64,000 nt of DNA. It comes from a virus. The translations under genes and the position numbers were made by a program. This document shows, piece after piece, positions 15,749-24,588 of this stretch (positions within the stretch are counted from its first letter, which is position 1; the number at the start of each line of letters is the position of its first letter). The notes under the pieces are model-generated. The model had not been told where the DNA came from. It did not search any database and saw only the letters and a list, made by a program, of their open reading frames with translations. Location of the stretch: positions 1 to 64,000 of IMG/VR virus record IMGVR_UViG_3300044807_000022; one strand, given 5' to 3'.

Positions 15749-16108
15749 GTGGTCACCCCGGACGGACTCGAATGGCTCTGGAGCGGCCTGACGACGCGGC
15801 TGGCGACGGCGACGATCCGCGTGAGCGACGGCGACCAGGTGGCCGAGGCCGCGCTGTCCCGCTCGCCCGAGTACGTCGGCGTCCTCACCGGCCAGCCCGT
15901 GGAGCCCGAGGCCCCCGAGGAAACCGTGACGCTCGTCAGGATTTCGCTGACGGCCGTGTTCGGCCCCAACGAGGCGAACTTCGAGTGGAAGCAGCGCGAA
16001 ATCGTCGTTGACGGGAAGGTGATCGACCTGACCGAGGAGGACCTGGGCCGGAAGGCGCAGGGCACGGCCTCCACGCTGGAGACGCACTTCGACGCCGTGG
16101 TGGGCTAA
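15749..16108 (+). CDS. Hypothetical protein, 119 aa
   Basis: GTG start three bases after the portal stop. Strand-rich sequence with VTLVRISLTAVFGPNEANFEW and an acidic helix at the end. Probably a virion or assembly protein by position; no family recognised. Confidence 0.7.
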   Translation: MVTPDGLEWLWSGLTTRLATATIRVSDGDQVAEAALSRSPEYVGVLTGQPVEPEAPEETVTLVRISLTAVFGPNEANFEWKQREIVVDGKVIDLTEEDLGRKAQGTASTLETHFDAVVG

Positions 16109-16111
16109 GCC

Positions 16112-16483
16112 ATGGCGACCGCAGTCTCCATCGACTCCGTGACGACGGAGGACGCAGCGCCGACCACGGCACCGCACAGGATCAGCAGCGTCACCGGCAA
16201 GAAGACGGTCACGTTCAAGTTCACGCCGACTACGACCGACGCGAGCAACATCAGGGCGTGGCTCGTCCGGTTCGGCGGGGCCAGTCGGACCACCGGCACG
16301 CGGCTCGCGGGGCTCGGCATGGTGTGCGGTCTCTGGCGCTGCGGCCTGGACCGGCCACTCTCCATCGCCTCGGGCTTCCAGGTCACCGTCGATGAGGACT
16401 ACCCCGAGCTTCCGAGTTCCGCTGACGGCACCTACGCGGTGAACGTCTACGCGATCAGCGACACGCAGGGCTGGAACCCCTAG
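16112..16483 (+). CDS. Beta-rich structural protein, 123 aa
   Basis: ATG start; Thr/Ser-rich beta sequence (GKKTVTFKFTPTTTDASNIRAWLVRF) typical of an Ig-like or jelly-roll virion domain. Its stop overlaps the next GTG, coupling it to the large adhesin-like protein. Confidence 0.7.
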   Translation: MATAVSIDSVTTEDAAPTTAPHRISSVTGKKTVTFKFTPTTTDASNIRAWLVRFGGASRTTGTRLAGLGMVCGLWRCGLDRPLSIASGFQVTVDEDYPELPSSADGTYAVNVYAISDTQGWNP

Positions 16484-18954
16484 TGGACTACACCAAGACG
16501 ACGTGGGTGGACGACGACGGCTCGGGCACGACCGGCACGGTTGGCACGGCCGCGCGCCTGAACAACATCGAGGACGGGATCGCGGACGCCATCGCGCACA
16601 ACCGGATCGGGACCTTCGCCGGGATGCCCGCTGCGGCGGCGGGCAACAAGAACTGGCTCTACATCGTCACGGACTCGGACGACAAGGCGGGCCTCTACCT
16701 CTCAAGCGGCGCGTCCTGGACCAAGATGCAGGTCGGGTCCCTGCCGCTCACGGGCACCCTGTTCGGCACGACGGCCCCCGGCTCGCTGTACGGCCGGTCC
16801 GACAGCGGCGCGCTCATCTTCAACTACAACTACAACACTGACCGCCTCTCGGATACGAGCAAGCCGGGGTGGCTCGTCAAGGGCACGTACAGCGGCGGTG
16901 ACACGCTCACCGTCGCACGGGCGGCGGCCACCGCCGGGTCGCCCACGTGGACCTCCGTATTCACGATTGACTCGACGGGTCAGATCACGGCCGTTGGCAG
17001 CAACCACAAGTTCGGTACGGGCGCACTGGTCCGCTCGACCCTCGTGGACGGTTGCACGGTGCGCTCGAACTACGACCCCGCGACAGACCGGCTGCTCGAC
17101 ACGTCCAAGGCCATGTGGGTCATTTCCGTGGGCGACGGCACCGACCGCTTTGTGGTGTACCGGGCCGCACCCACGGCGGGCTCACCTTCGCTGGCTACCG
17201 TTGGCACCTTCGACTCGTCTGCCCTGTTGACCGGCGCTGGCAACGTCAGGTTCGGCACGGGCGGCACGCTCAGGTCGGCTACGGCGGACAACGCTGCGCT
17301 CCACTCGAACTACAACCCGACGACCGACCGCCTGATCGACACGTCGAAGACCGCATGGCAGGCCGTCGCGGGTGCGGCTGGCGACGTGTTCTCGGTCTAC
17401 CGTGCCCCCGCCACGGCTGGTTCACCCGCGTTTGTCCTCATGTTTCAGGTGGCCTCCGATGGCGTTATGTCGCAGCACAACATTCGCAGCGGCCTCCTCT
17501 CTGCCCGTTCCGCCGCTGGGGCCAGCAACAAGGGCCTCTACGCGGCGACCGACGACGCGCTGTGGGCGAACCTCGACGGCTCGAAGTACACGCGCATCGC
17601 GGCGACTGGCGCAGGGTTCTTCGGGGACGGTTCAGACGGTGCGTGGACCGCGCAGGTCACGCCGACGAACGTGCTGGCGAACCCGGACGCCGAGTCGAAC
17701 ACCACGGGCTGGGCCGGGTTCTTCACCGGGGGCGGTGCCGGGTCAGGTCCGACGAGAGTTTCCGACGCGGGCGCGGGTAGTGGCTCCTTCGCCTTCGAGC
17801 TATCGAACGCGACCGCATCCGGCGCGGGCATCCTGCTCATGTACCCCGGTGGCCTATCGAGCTTCATCGGCGGTCAGAACGTCGTGCCTGGGCAGGTGGT
17901 GGACTTCAGCGGTCAGATGAAGGCCCAGGCTGGGACCTTCACTTCGCTCAAGCTCGTGGCCCGGTGGCTCAAGGCAGACGGCACGCTCATCAGCGAGGTT
18001 GACGTGACCGGCGCGGTGCAGAACTCGCCGGTCGTCGGGACCTGGTACTCGCTCAGCGGCTCGCTCACCGCACCCCCCCTCGCCGCGTACGCGGGCCTGG
18101 AAGCGATGGCCTCGTTCGGCGGTGCCGGGAGCTACACGATGCGCGCCGACAACCTCGCCTCCCGGCCGATCATGCCCGGCGCGACCCGCTCGGGCAGCGT
18201 CTACACCCTCACGCGCGACGTGTACTTCACGGACCTGACCGTGAACACGGGCGTCAGCATCGTGAGCGCGGGCTACAAGGTCTTCGTCAAGAACACGCTC
18301 AGCGGCGCGGGCACCATCAGCGCGAACGGCGGCAACGGTGGCACACCCTCTACGCAGTCTGGGGGCACGGGAGCCGCGCCCGGTTCGGTCCACGGTGGCT
18401 ACCCCGGTGGCGCTGGCGGCGCGATCAACGGCAACGGCAACCCGGTCGGCACGCAGGGATGGTCAACCGGACACGGTGGCACCGGGGGCACCGGAGGCGC
18501 GTCGGGCGTGCGCACGGGCGGCAACCCCTCCGCGACAACCCCGCCGAGCGGCGGAATCCGACGCTCGCTGCCCGAACTGGTCTCGGGGGTCGTTCACGAC
18601 CTGTTCTCGGGCATCGAACTACTCGGCGGTGGCGGCGGCTCGGGCGGTGGCGCGGGCAGCACCACGGCAGTCGGCGGCGGCGGCGGCGGCGCTGGCGGGC
18701 TCTTGATCGTCGTCGCCCGCACCCTCGCTGGCACCCTCGCCTTCGAGGCCAAGGGTGGCAACGGCGCACAGGGCGGCGCGAACGCTGGCGGCGGCGGCGC
18801 TGGCGGTGGTGGCGCGATCCACCTGTTGTACGGCGACAACAGCGGATGGACCGGCACGACGAGCGTCGTCGCCGGGGCGGTTGGCGCGGCGAACGGCACT
18901 GGAGCCGCGGGAGTAGCAGGCACAGCGGGCGTAGCCATCGCACTCGCGATCTAG
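16483..18954 (+). CDS. Large repeat- and glycine-rich adhesin-like structural protein
   Basis: 823 residues from GTG in a TAGTG overlap. An N-terminal attachment region (~1-110) is followed by three ~81-residue repeats, each with a NYxxxTDRLxDTSK core (DNA about 16822, 17066 and 17309). Next comes a carbohydrate-binding-like beta domain (~residues 390-565, with NPDAESNTTGW and a terminal MRADNL strand). The last ~250 residues are Gly-rich (GGNGG, GGGGGGAGG runs), as in collar, spike and fibre tips. Receptor binding is likely, but the location between portal and capsid genes is unusual. Confidence 0.75.
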   Translation: MDYTKTTWVDDDGSGTTGTVGTAARLNNIEDGIADAIAHNRIGTFAGMPAAAAGNKNWLYIVTDSDDKAGLYLSSGASWTKMQVGSLPLTGTLFGTTAPGSLYGRSDSGALIFNYNYNTDRLSDTSKPGWLVKGTYSGGDTLTVARAAATAGSPTWTSVFTIDSTGQITAVGSNHKFGTGALVRSTLVDGCTVRSNYDPATDRLLDTSKAMWVISVGDGTDRFVVYRAAPTAGSPSLATVGTFDSSALLTGAGNVRFGTGGTLRSATADNAALHSNYNPTTDRLIDTSKTAWQAVAGAAGDVFSVYRAPATAGSPAFVLMFQVASDGVMSQHNIRSGLLSARSAAGASNKGLYAATDDALWANLDGSKYTRIAATGAGFFGDGSDGAWTAQVTPTNVLANPDAESNTTGWAGFFTGGGAGSGPTRVSDAGAGSGSFAFELSNATASGAGILLMYPGGLSSFIGGQNVVPGQVVDFSGQMKAQAGTFTSLKLVARWLKADGTLISEVDVTGAVQNSPVVGTWYSLSGSLTAPPLAAYAGLEAMASFGGAGSYTMRADNLASRPIMPGATRSGSVYTLTRDVYFTDLTVNTGVSIVSAGYKVFVKNTLSGAGTISANGGNGGTPSTQSGGTGAAPGSVHGGYPGGAGGAINGNGNPVGTQGWSTGHGGTGGTGGASGVRTGGNPSATTPPSGGIRRSLPELVSGVVHDLFSGIELLGGGGGSGGGAGSTTAVGGGGGGAGGLLIVVARTLAGTLAFEAKGGNGAQGGANAGGGGAGGGGAIHLLYGDNSGWTGTTSVVAGAVGAANGTGAAGVAGTAGVAIALAI

Positions 18955-18987
18955 CCGTCCGAACCTCCAACTACAGATAGAGCTTCC

Positions 18988-19665
18988 ATGTCAGCCTTCT
19001 TCGACCTCGTACTCGACACCACTGGCCCCGCTGGTGTAGCGGGCTCGATCAACTCGGGTGCGACGTACACCACGTCGCGCGATGTGACGCTCGGGCCGAC
19101 CACGACGGACCCGGACACCACCGGCTACCAGATCAAGATATGGGGCAACGTCGATGCCGCGTTCGACGCCGACATTCAGGCGACCGAGGGCGCGTCCGCA
19201 TGGAAGACGCTCAGCGGGTCGATGGCCGTGCGCCTCTCGACCGGCGACGGCTCGAAGACGCTCACGTGGCGAATCCGCGACGACGTATGGAACGAGTCCT
19301 CCACCGCGACCGACTCGATCACGCTCGACACCACCGTCCCCGTCGTCACCATCGACAGCGGGCCGACGCCGGGCAAGATCAGCAAGCAGACCGGCAAGCG
19401 CACGTCGGACACCGTGTGGCACGCCGACGTGGACATTCAGGCGTACAAGGTCAAGGTGGTCCCGGCGACGAACTCGATCCACTCGGCGGGCACCCAGATA
19501 CCGACGACCGGCGGCTCCGCGAACGTCACGGGCGGCTCGGTCACGGCGGCCTCCACGGTCACCACGACCATCGACGGCGCGGACCTGGAGACGGCGGCTG
19601 GCGCGGACGGCACCTGGCACGTGAAGGTCTTCGTGCAGGACCTCGCCGGTAACTGGTCGGTGTAG
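18988..19665 (+). CDS. Ig-like structural protein, 225 aa
   Basis: ATG start. Two or more Ig-like or Big-type repeats are suggested by TWRIRDDVWNESSTATDSI and VFVQDLAGNWSV, both with the xxDxxxNxS turn common in bacterial Ig-like folds. The N-terminal AFFDLVLDTTGP resembles the start of the next protein (SFDLTLRTHAP). Likely a virion decoration or adhesin component. Confidence 0.7.
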   Translation: MSAFFDLVLDTTGPAGVAGSINSGATYTTSRDVTLGPTTTDPDTTGYQIKIWGNVDAAFDADIQATEGASAWKTLSGSMAVRLSTGDGSKTLTWRIRDDVWNESSTATDSITLDTTVPVVTIDSGPTPGKISKQTGKRTSDTVWHADVDIQAYKVKVVPATNSIHSAGTQIPTTGGSANVTGGSVTAASTVTTTIDGADLETAAGADGTWHVKVFVQDLAGNWSV

Positions 19666-19668
19666 ATC

Positions 19669-20307
19669 GTGTCGGGGTCGTTCGACCTCACACTCCGGAC
19701 CCATGCGCCGGTCATCACGTGGGGCGCGCTCAGCGGCTACGTGCCGGGGGGCGCGTTCTCGGTGGCCTACACGCTGGATGAGCCCGCGATCATCGACGCC
19801 CGCCTGATCGACTTCGACGGCGTGGTCTTCCCGCTCACCATCGAGTCGGACCGGCTGACCGTGAACCTGCCTGACACCGTGGCGCTCGGGCAGGCCACCG
19901 TCGAGGCCGACGTGCTGGACGACGTGGACAACGCCACGACGCGCACGCTCACGCTCGCGATCCAGGCGACGATCATCCCGCCCCAGCCGGTGCAGCAGGT
20001 GGTCACCGGCCTGCCGCGCGAGACGCCGCCGCCGCGCCGCCGCGAGGAGCACAAGCGCTCGCGCTCGACGCTGCGGGTCCGGACGGCCAGCCGCGTCCTC
20101 GTCGCTGCCGTCGAGCAGACCCGCATAGCCGTGGGCACCGAGGCCCGAGTCCGCACGACCCAGCGTGAACACAGTGCGGTCACAGTGTCAACACTGGCAC
20201 GTCAAACTGCCCACCACGAAGTTGCGACGGCAGTTACGTTTTCAACCACGGGGGCTGTGAGCCGTGACGAGAGCCAGGTGGCCCTCCTCGCGCTGCTTCT
20301 CTCGTGA
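19669..20307 (+). CDS. Ig-like structural protein with basic tail, 212 aa
   Basis: GTG start. The first ~105 residues form an Ig-like domain (VAYTLDEPAIIDARLIDFDG). A Pro-rich linker and a very basic stretch (RRREEHKRSRSTLRVR) follow, then a Thr/Ala/Val-rich tail. Related at its N-terminus to the preceding protein. It ends the adhesin-like trio before the capsid promoter. Confidence 0.65.
   Translation: MSGSFDLTLRTHAPVITWGALSGYVPGGAFSVAYTLDEPAIIDARLIDFDGVVFPLTIESDRLTVNLPDTVALGQATVEADVLDDVDNATTRTLTLAIQATIIPPQPVQQVVTGLPRETPPPRRREEHKRSRSTLRVRTASRVLVAAVEQTRIAVGTEARVRTTQREHSAVTVSTLARQTAHHEVATAVTFSTTGAVSRDESQVALLALLLS
20218..20243. repeat. Dispersed 26-bp palindrome near a gene end
   Basis: 19 of 26 positions match with the central GACGGC intact. 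It lies in the 3' part of the Ig-like gene, about 160 bases upstream of the next promoter-like element. Confidence 0.6.
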
Positions 20308-20379
20308 GGATCGTGCTTACGCGTGCGTCCTGGTGTCGGCGCTCGCGGGGCTTTCGTGGTGCGACATGGTGCGGAAACG

Positions 20380-20407
20380 GGAACGACCGTCGCGCTTTCG
20401 TAGATTA
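20380..20407 (+). promoter_or_regulatory. TTCGTAnATTA element, copy 3 (GGAA-N15-CGTA)
   Basis: GGAA at 20380-20383, 15 bases, then CGTAGATTA. The element ends 9 bases before ATG 20416, so an RNA from it would start close to the start codon. It heads the protease-scaffold-capsid group. The 20308-20379 sequence upstream shows nothing else I can support. Confidence 0.55.
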
Positions 20408-20415
20408 ACTACGAC

Positions 20416-20571
20416 ATGGGCGCGCTCGTTCAGCTTCTCGTCGCAGTCATCGTCGCGGCCATTTTCTACGCAATCGCGGTAGCCCTCGGGCTGCCTGCGC
20501 CGGTCCCGCTGATCGTCGCGCTGGTCGCGCTCCTGGTCGCGTGGAAGTCCGACTTGCCCTCGCGGGTGTAG
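20416..20571 (+). CDS. Very small membrane protein, 51 aa
   Basis: ATG 20416 to TAG 20569. Almost the whole chain is hydrophobic: one or two TM segments (VQLLVAVIVAAIFYAIAVAL and PLIVALVALLVAW) and a short basic end. No ribosome site precedes it, which fits the near-leaderless promoter just upstream. Short-protein call based on composition and position. Confidence 0.55.
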   Translation: MGALVQLLVAVIVAAIFYAIAVALGLPAPVPLIVALVALLVAWKSDLPSRV

Positions 20572-20576
20572 CGCGC

Positions 20577-21932
20577 ATGCCGGTGAAGTTCCCCAAGGGC
20601 ACGCAGGTCTTCGAGCGGGGCGACAAGGTGTTCATGGTCGCCCCGGTCTCGCCGCTCACGGTCACCGACGAGCAGATCGAGGAGTTCGCCTTCGCGGACT
20701 CGGTGAAGCGCATGCGCTCGCAGGCACCGAATCCGAACCTGGCGTGGTTCGGCGGCCACTACGTCGAGGCCGACGCGGCGAACCGCAACGGCGCGATGTG
20801 GACCGCAGGCGAGCTTGCCATCAAGGCGGTCACGCCGATGTTCATGCCCGTGACCGTGATGCACGATCCTCGTACAGCCGTTGGCCTGATCGCTGACACG
20901 GTGCTCAAGACGCCCGACCAGCATCAGGTCCCACGCTCCCGCATCGAGACGGCCCTGGCTCTCTGGGCGCACCGCTTCCCCGAGGCGGTCGAGGAGGCCA
21001 TGCACAACTACAAGGCCGGGACGCTCATGCAGTCCATGGAGTGCCTGGCCCCGGAGTATTCCTGCTCCACGTGCGGCATGACGTACCAGAAGCTCCCGCG
21101 CGGCGCAGAGCGCGCGAACTGGTGCTCGCACCTGCTGGAGTCGAACCCCAGCGGTGGCTACACGGCACGGGCGGGGGAAAGTCCAACTGCCGTTCGTATA
21201 TTACGCCAAGTCTGCTTCACCGGGACCGGACTCATCTACGGAACTCGGGGGGCCAGAGGCGCAGACCCACACGCGAACCTCGAAGCCTTCCAAGAAGAAG
21301 TAGCGGAGTACCACGAACGGTCTCACCGCACTGATACGCGAAAGCCCCGGAGGACTCGAACCAGCATGGACCCCATCGAAGTCGCCAAGTCGGAGTACGA
21401 GGCCCTGCTGAAGCGGCCCGAGCAGAAGACGCTCGACGCTGCCATCGAGCGGGCGGAAGCCGCCGAGGCGAAGGTCGCCACGCTGGAGGAGGAGAAGGCC
21501 GCCGCCGAGAAGGCGAAGGCCGACGCCGAGGAGGCCAAGGAGGCAGCCGAGAAGAAGGTCTCGGACGCCGAGGAGAAGGCCGCCGCCGCCGACCTCAAGA
21601 CCAAGCGTCTCGACGCGCTGGGCGAGGGCTTCAAGGCCAAGCTCGGCGCGAAGACCAAGGAGCGCCTGACCGAGCAGGCCGGGACCATGAAGGACCCGGA
21701 GTGGGAGGCGCGCCTGGAGGAGCTTGCCGAGGCGTACGGCGTCAAGCCGGACGAGGCCAAGGCCAGCACCGAGGCGGACGGCGACGAGACCGTCTTCACG
21801 CGCGACGAGGTTGCGCGGAGCAAGACGGCCGGTGCCTCCGAGGAGGAGCACGCCTCCGCGCAGCCGTCCGAGGCCGCGCAGAAGAACGTCGTCGGCGGGC
21901 TGTTCTCGATGGCCCGCGCGGGGAAGCTCTAG
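20577..21932 (+). CDS. Prohead protease-scaffold protein
   Basis: ATG 20577, 451 residues. The N-terminal ~215 residues look like a capsid maturation protease: VMHDPRTAVGLI offers the catalytic His and SMECLAPEYSC a candidate Ser, with a CSTCG-CSH cluster after it. From about residue 265 the chain is a long Ala/Glu/Lys coiled coil (MDPIEVAKSEYEALLKR onward), typical of scaffolds. An internal promoter-like element (21176-21203) and an internal ATG 21366 with GGAGGA upstream suggest separate production of the scaffold part. Located directly before the decoration and capsid genes. Confidence 0.75.
   Translation: MPVKFPKGTQVFERGDKVFMVAPVSPLTVTDEQIEEFAFADSVKRMRSQAPNPNLAWFGGHYVEADAANRNGAMWTAGELAIKAVTPMFMPVTVMHDPRTAVGLIADTVLKTPDQHQVPRSRIETALALWAHRFPEAVEEAMHNYKAGTLMQSMECLAPEYSCSTCGMTYQKLPRGAERANWCSHLLESNPSGGYTARAGESPTAVRILRQVCFTGTGLIYGTRGARGADPHANLEAFQEEVAEYHERSHRTDTRKPRRTRTSMDPIEVAKSEYEALLKRPEQKTLDAAIERAEAAEAKVATLEEEKAAAEKAKADAEEAKEAAEKKVSDAEEKAAAADLKTKRLDALGEGFKAKLGAKTKERLTEQAGTMKDPEWEARLEELAEAYGVKPDEAKASTEADGDETVFTRDEVARSKTAGASEEEHASAQPSEAAQKNVVGGLFSMARAGKL
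21176..21203 (+). promoter_or_regulatory. TTCGTAnATTA element, copy 4, fused to a palindrome half-site
   Basis: GGAA (21176-21179), 15 bases, then CGTATATTA. The spacer is the left half of the 26-bp palindrome ending in CTGCCGTT. It lies inside the protease-scaffold gene, about 160 bases before the internal scaffold ATG 21366. Confidence 0.55.
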
Positions 21933-22008
21933 GGCAACCCCGCACCTGAACCACCTGATCTGACCACCACCACCTGAACCGAACGAGACCCGAGGAGCAA
22001 GAACCAAG

Positions 22009-22608
22009 ATGGACTACGGCATCTTCCCGCTGAAGGACGCATCTGCGCTCCCCAACGTCTCGGTGGCGCATCCCGGCGAGGTCTGGACCCGAGGCGTGGC
22101 CTCGGGCGCGATCCGACCGGGCCAGGCCGTCGTTCCGGTCAACCGGACCGTCAACGGCCGCGACACGCTCTGCTACAAGGCGGTCGGCGGCTCGGCCGAC
22201 GTGTCGAGCGCGGCAGTCGCGCCGTCGCAGGTCGCCATCGCCATGCGCAAGATCGAGGTCCCGGACCAGAACAGCGGCTCGCAGTACAACGAGGCGCTGG
22301 GTCCGAACCAGATCGTCAACCTCCCGATCAGCGACGGCGACTACGTGCGCACGTACTTCTCGGGGGCGTTCCACCTGACCCAGATCGTCGCGGCCGACTA
22401 CAAGCCCGGCGACCGGATCGGCTACGACCCGGCGGCCACGCCGCAGACGGGCAAGGTCGGGCCGGGCGCGTGGCGCAAGTCGGCGGACGCCGGGGCGGTC
22501 CTGAAGGACCACTTCGAGGTCATCGAGTTCCGGCGCTTCGAGCCCGCCGGGGGTGTCGCCAACGAGGGCATCCTGACCGTCCGCAAGCTCGGGGCCGCGC
22601 AGTTCTAG
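22009..22608 (+). CDS. Head decoration protein candidate
   Basis: 199 residues, ATG preceded by GAGGAG. Beta-rich, with GDRIGYDPAATPQTGK and FEVIEFRRFEPAGG segments, between scaffold and capsid genes where head fibre or decoration proteins are usual. The 76-base leader contains CCACCTGA-type repeats. Confidence 0.65.
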   Translation: MDYGIFPLKDASALPNVSVAHPGEVWTRGVASGAIRPGQAVVPVNRTVNGRDTLCYKAVGGSADVSSAAVAPSQVAIAMRKIEVPDQNSGSQYNEALGPNQIVNLPISDGDYVRTYFSGAFHLTQIVAADYKPGDRIGYDPAATPQTGKVGPGAWRKSADAGAVLKDHFEVIEFRRFEPAGGVANEGILTVRKLGAAQF

Positions 22609-22699
22609 GCCCCTGACCTGACCTGACGCGCGAGCAAACGCACCTACCCACCTTCCACACCGAAACCCTGACGAGAAACACGAGGAGCCCAGAGACCAG

Positions 22700-23647
22700 A
22701 TGGACAACGTGATCTTCAACACGCTCAAGGCCGTCCGGTCCGAGGAGAACGCGGAGCGGCGCGCCGAACTGATGGAGCGCTCGAACGCGGAGCTTGCTCA
22801 GCACTTCTCGCGCCCGCAGAACCAGGCCGACCTTCAGGAGTTGGCGTTCGACCTCCTGAACAACGCCTGGAACGACACGACCCGGCAGGACATTCTGCCG
22901 GACCTCATCGACGTGAAGACGGTCGGCTTCGGCTCCGTCGATTACGTCAACGAGAACCTGTACGGCATGCGGGCCTACTGGCAGGGTCCCGGCGGCCAGA
23001 TTCTCTCGGACGTGCTGCGCTACTCGCGCACCACGATGCCGCGAGACGGGATGGTCGCCGCCATCGACCTGCACGACGACGAAATCGCCACGGACTTCTG
23101 GGGCACGTTCCAGAAGCTCTCGGCGCACGCGTCGGAGAAGCTGGCCCTCCTCCCGGCCGAGCGCCTGGTGGAACTGATCCAGCGGGCCGTCACGTCGGGT
23201 GCCTACTTCGGCTCCTTCGCCGCGAGCACGCTCACGGCGGCCGAGGTCGATTCGGTCCTCGACAACGTGGCCCTCAAGTCGGCGGGCAAGGTGTCCATCG
23301 TCGGGACCCGGTACGCGATCCGCAAGCTCGCGAACATCGGCCTGGCGTTCGGCCCCAACGTCCAGGAGCGGGTCTTCGACTCGGGCCAGATCGGCGTCTA
23401 CAAGGGCTACCCGGTGGTCCAGTTGGACAACGAGCAGGAGAACTTCGAGGGGCAGTTCGCGCTGCCCAACGACGAACTCTGGCTCGTCGGCCGCAACGCC
23501 GGTCGTCTGACCTACTACGGCAACGAGGCCAAGGTCCAGACGCTCCAGCGCTCGGGCTTCTACAAGCGCTGGGAGACGGAGCGCGCCGCAGGCATGCTCC
23601 TCTACGGCGCGGACTTCGGGCGGCTCGGCCGCATCAAGCTCACCTAA
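22700..23647 (+). CDS. Major capsid protein
   Basis: 315 residues, ATG with GAGGAG about 10 bases upstream. Alpha/beta HK97-type features: an N-terminal helical arm, then VGTRYAIRKLANIGLAFGPNV and GVYKGYPVVQLDN in the P-domain-like half, ending YGADFGRLGRIKLT. Position after scaffold and decoration genes and before a strong terminator supports the call. It forms the icosahedral shell. Confidence 0.82.
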   Translation: MDNVIFNTLKAVRSEENAERRAELMERSNAELAQHFSRPQNQADLQELAFDLLNNAWNDTTRQDILPDLIDVKTVGFGSVDYVNENLYGMRAYWQGPGGQILSDVLRYSRTTMPRDGMVAAIDLHDDEIATDFWGTFQKLSAHASEKLALLPAERLVELIQRAVTSGAYFGSFAASTLTAAEVDSVLDNVALKSAGKVSIVGTRYAIRKLANIGLAFGPNVQERVFDSGQIGVYKGYPVVQLDNEQENFEGQFALPNDELWLVGRNAGRLTYYGNEAKVQTLQRSGFYKRWETERAAGMLLYGADFGRLGRIKLT

Positions 23648-23682
23648 GCGCCTTCAAGGGACGCACCGGGGGTAGGGAATCG

Positions 23683-23716
23683 ACGGGGCGGTTGGTCAGA
23701 CGACCGGCCGCCCCGT
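23683..23716 (+). terminator. Strong terminator or attenuator after the capsid gene
   Basis: ACGGGGCGGTTGGTC (23683-23697) pairs with GACCGGCCGCCCCGT (23702-23716) over 15 bp with two G-U pairs and a 4-base loop, followed by TAGCGTTC. It would lower transcription past the capsid gene. Confidence 0.7.
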
Positions 23717-23762
23717 TAGCGTTCAGCAGTAGAGCAGTCAACAAGCGAACCGGAGGATGGAC

Positions 23763-24584
23763 ATGCCGCAGGACAAGACGCTCTGGAAGAACAACACCGC
23801 AAGCGTGGACCCCGAGCAGAAGGGGTTCATCATCGGGGTCTCGGTCTACGACCAGGAGCACAAGCAGACCCGCCAGCCGCTCATGCCCGGTGAGACCGTC
23901 TGGCTCACCGAGGACGAGCGCATCCTTACGGCGAACGCGCCGCGACTGGAGCAGGACAACCCGTTCACGAACGGCCACCTTCTCCAGGTCAACGAGGAGC
24001 AGCGGCCCATCGGCCGGTCCATCGGCGGCTCCACCACCACGACCGGCGAGACCGTCGCCCCCGTGGAGGACGTGGAGGCCACCGCCGCTGCCAAGGCCGA
24101 GGCGGACGCGCCCCCTGCCGATCCGGCCCCCGAGCCCGAGGCACCGGCCGCTCCCGAGGACCACACGGTCGCGCCCCCGTCCGGCCCGCCGGTCGGCACG
24201 ATCACCGAACTGCCGCCAGAGCTTCGCCTGGGCGGCGACAACGACACCGAGGCGGGCGAGCCCCCGGAGGTCTCAGGCCCCGTGAGCGTCGTCGGGGACG
24301 GAGAGGTCCGCGAGGTCGCAGAGGAGGAGCACGCGGCCGTAGGAGCCGCCACGGTGGCCGAGGAGACCGGCGCAGCCGTCCCGCCCGCCGGGGAGCCGCC
24401 CATCGGGGAGTACGCGCAGGACGAGGAGGTCGCGACCCCCGAGGCCGCAGCCGCCACGTCCGCCGAGGGGCCGCCGCCCGCGTCCCCGGACCCCATCGAC
24501 CAGGAGCAGGGCCTTCACGCCCTGACCCCCGAGCCCGAGCCGACGCCCGAGAACGGGCCGGGCGGGCGCTTCCGGGTGAAGTAG
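23763..24584 (+). CDS. Acidic low-complexity structural protein, 273 aa
   Basis: ATG 23763 is preferred to ATG 23757 because GGAGG abuts the latter. The first ~95 residues are folded (KGFIIGVSVYDQEHK, PGETVWLTEDERIL); the rest is Glu/Pro/Ala-rich. Between capsid and connector genes; possibly a head accessory or extended decoration protein. Confidence 0.65.
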   Translation: MPQDKTLWKNNTASVDPEQKGFIIGVSVYDQEHKQTRQPLMPGETVWLTEDERILTANAPRLEQDNPFTNGHLLQVNEEQRPIGRSIGGSTTTTGETVAPVEDVEATAAAKAEADAPPADPAPEPEAPAAPEDHTVAPPSGPPVGTITELPPELRLGGDNDTEAGEPPEVSGPVSVVGDGEVREVAEEEHAAVGAATVAEETGAAVPPAGEPPIGEYAQDEEVATPEAAAATSAEGPPPASPDPIDQEQGLHALTPEPEPTPENGPGGRFRVK

Positions 24585-24588
24585 AGCT

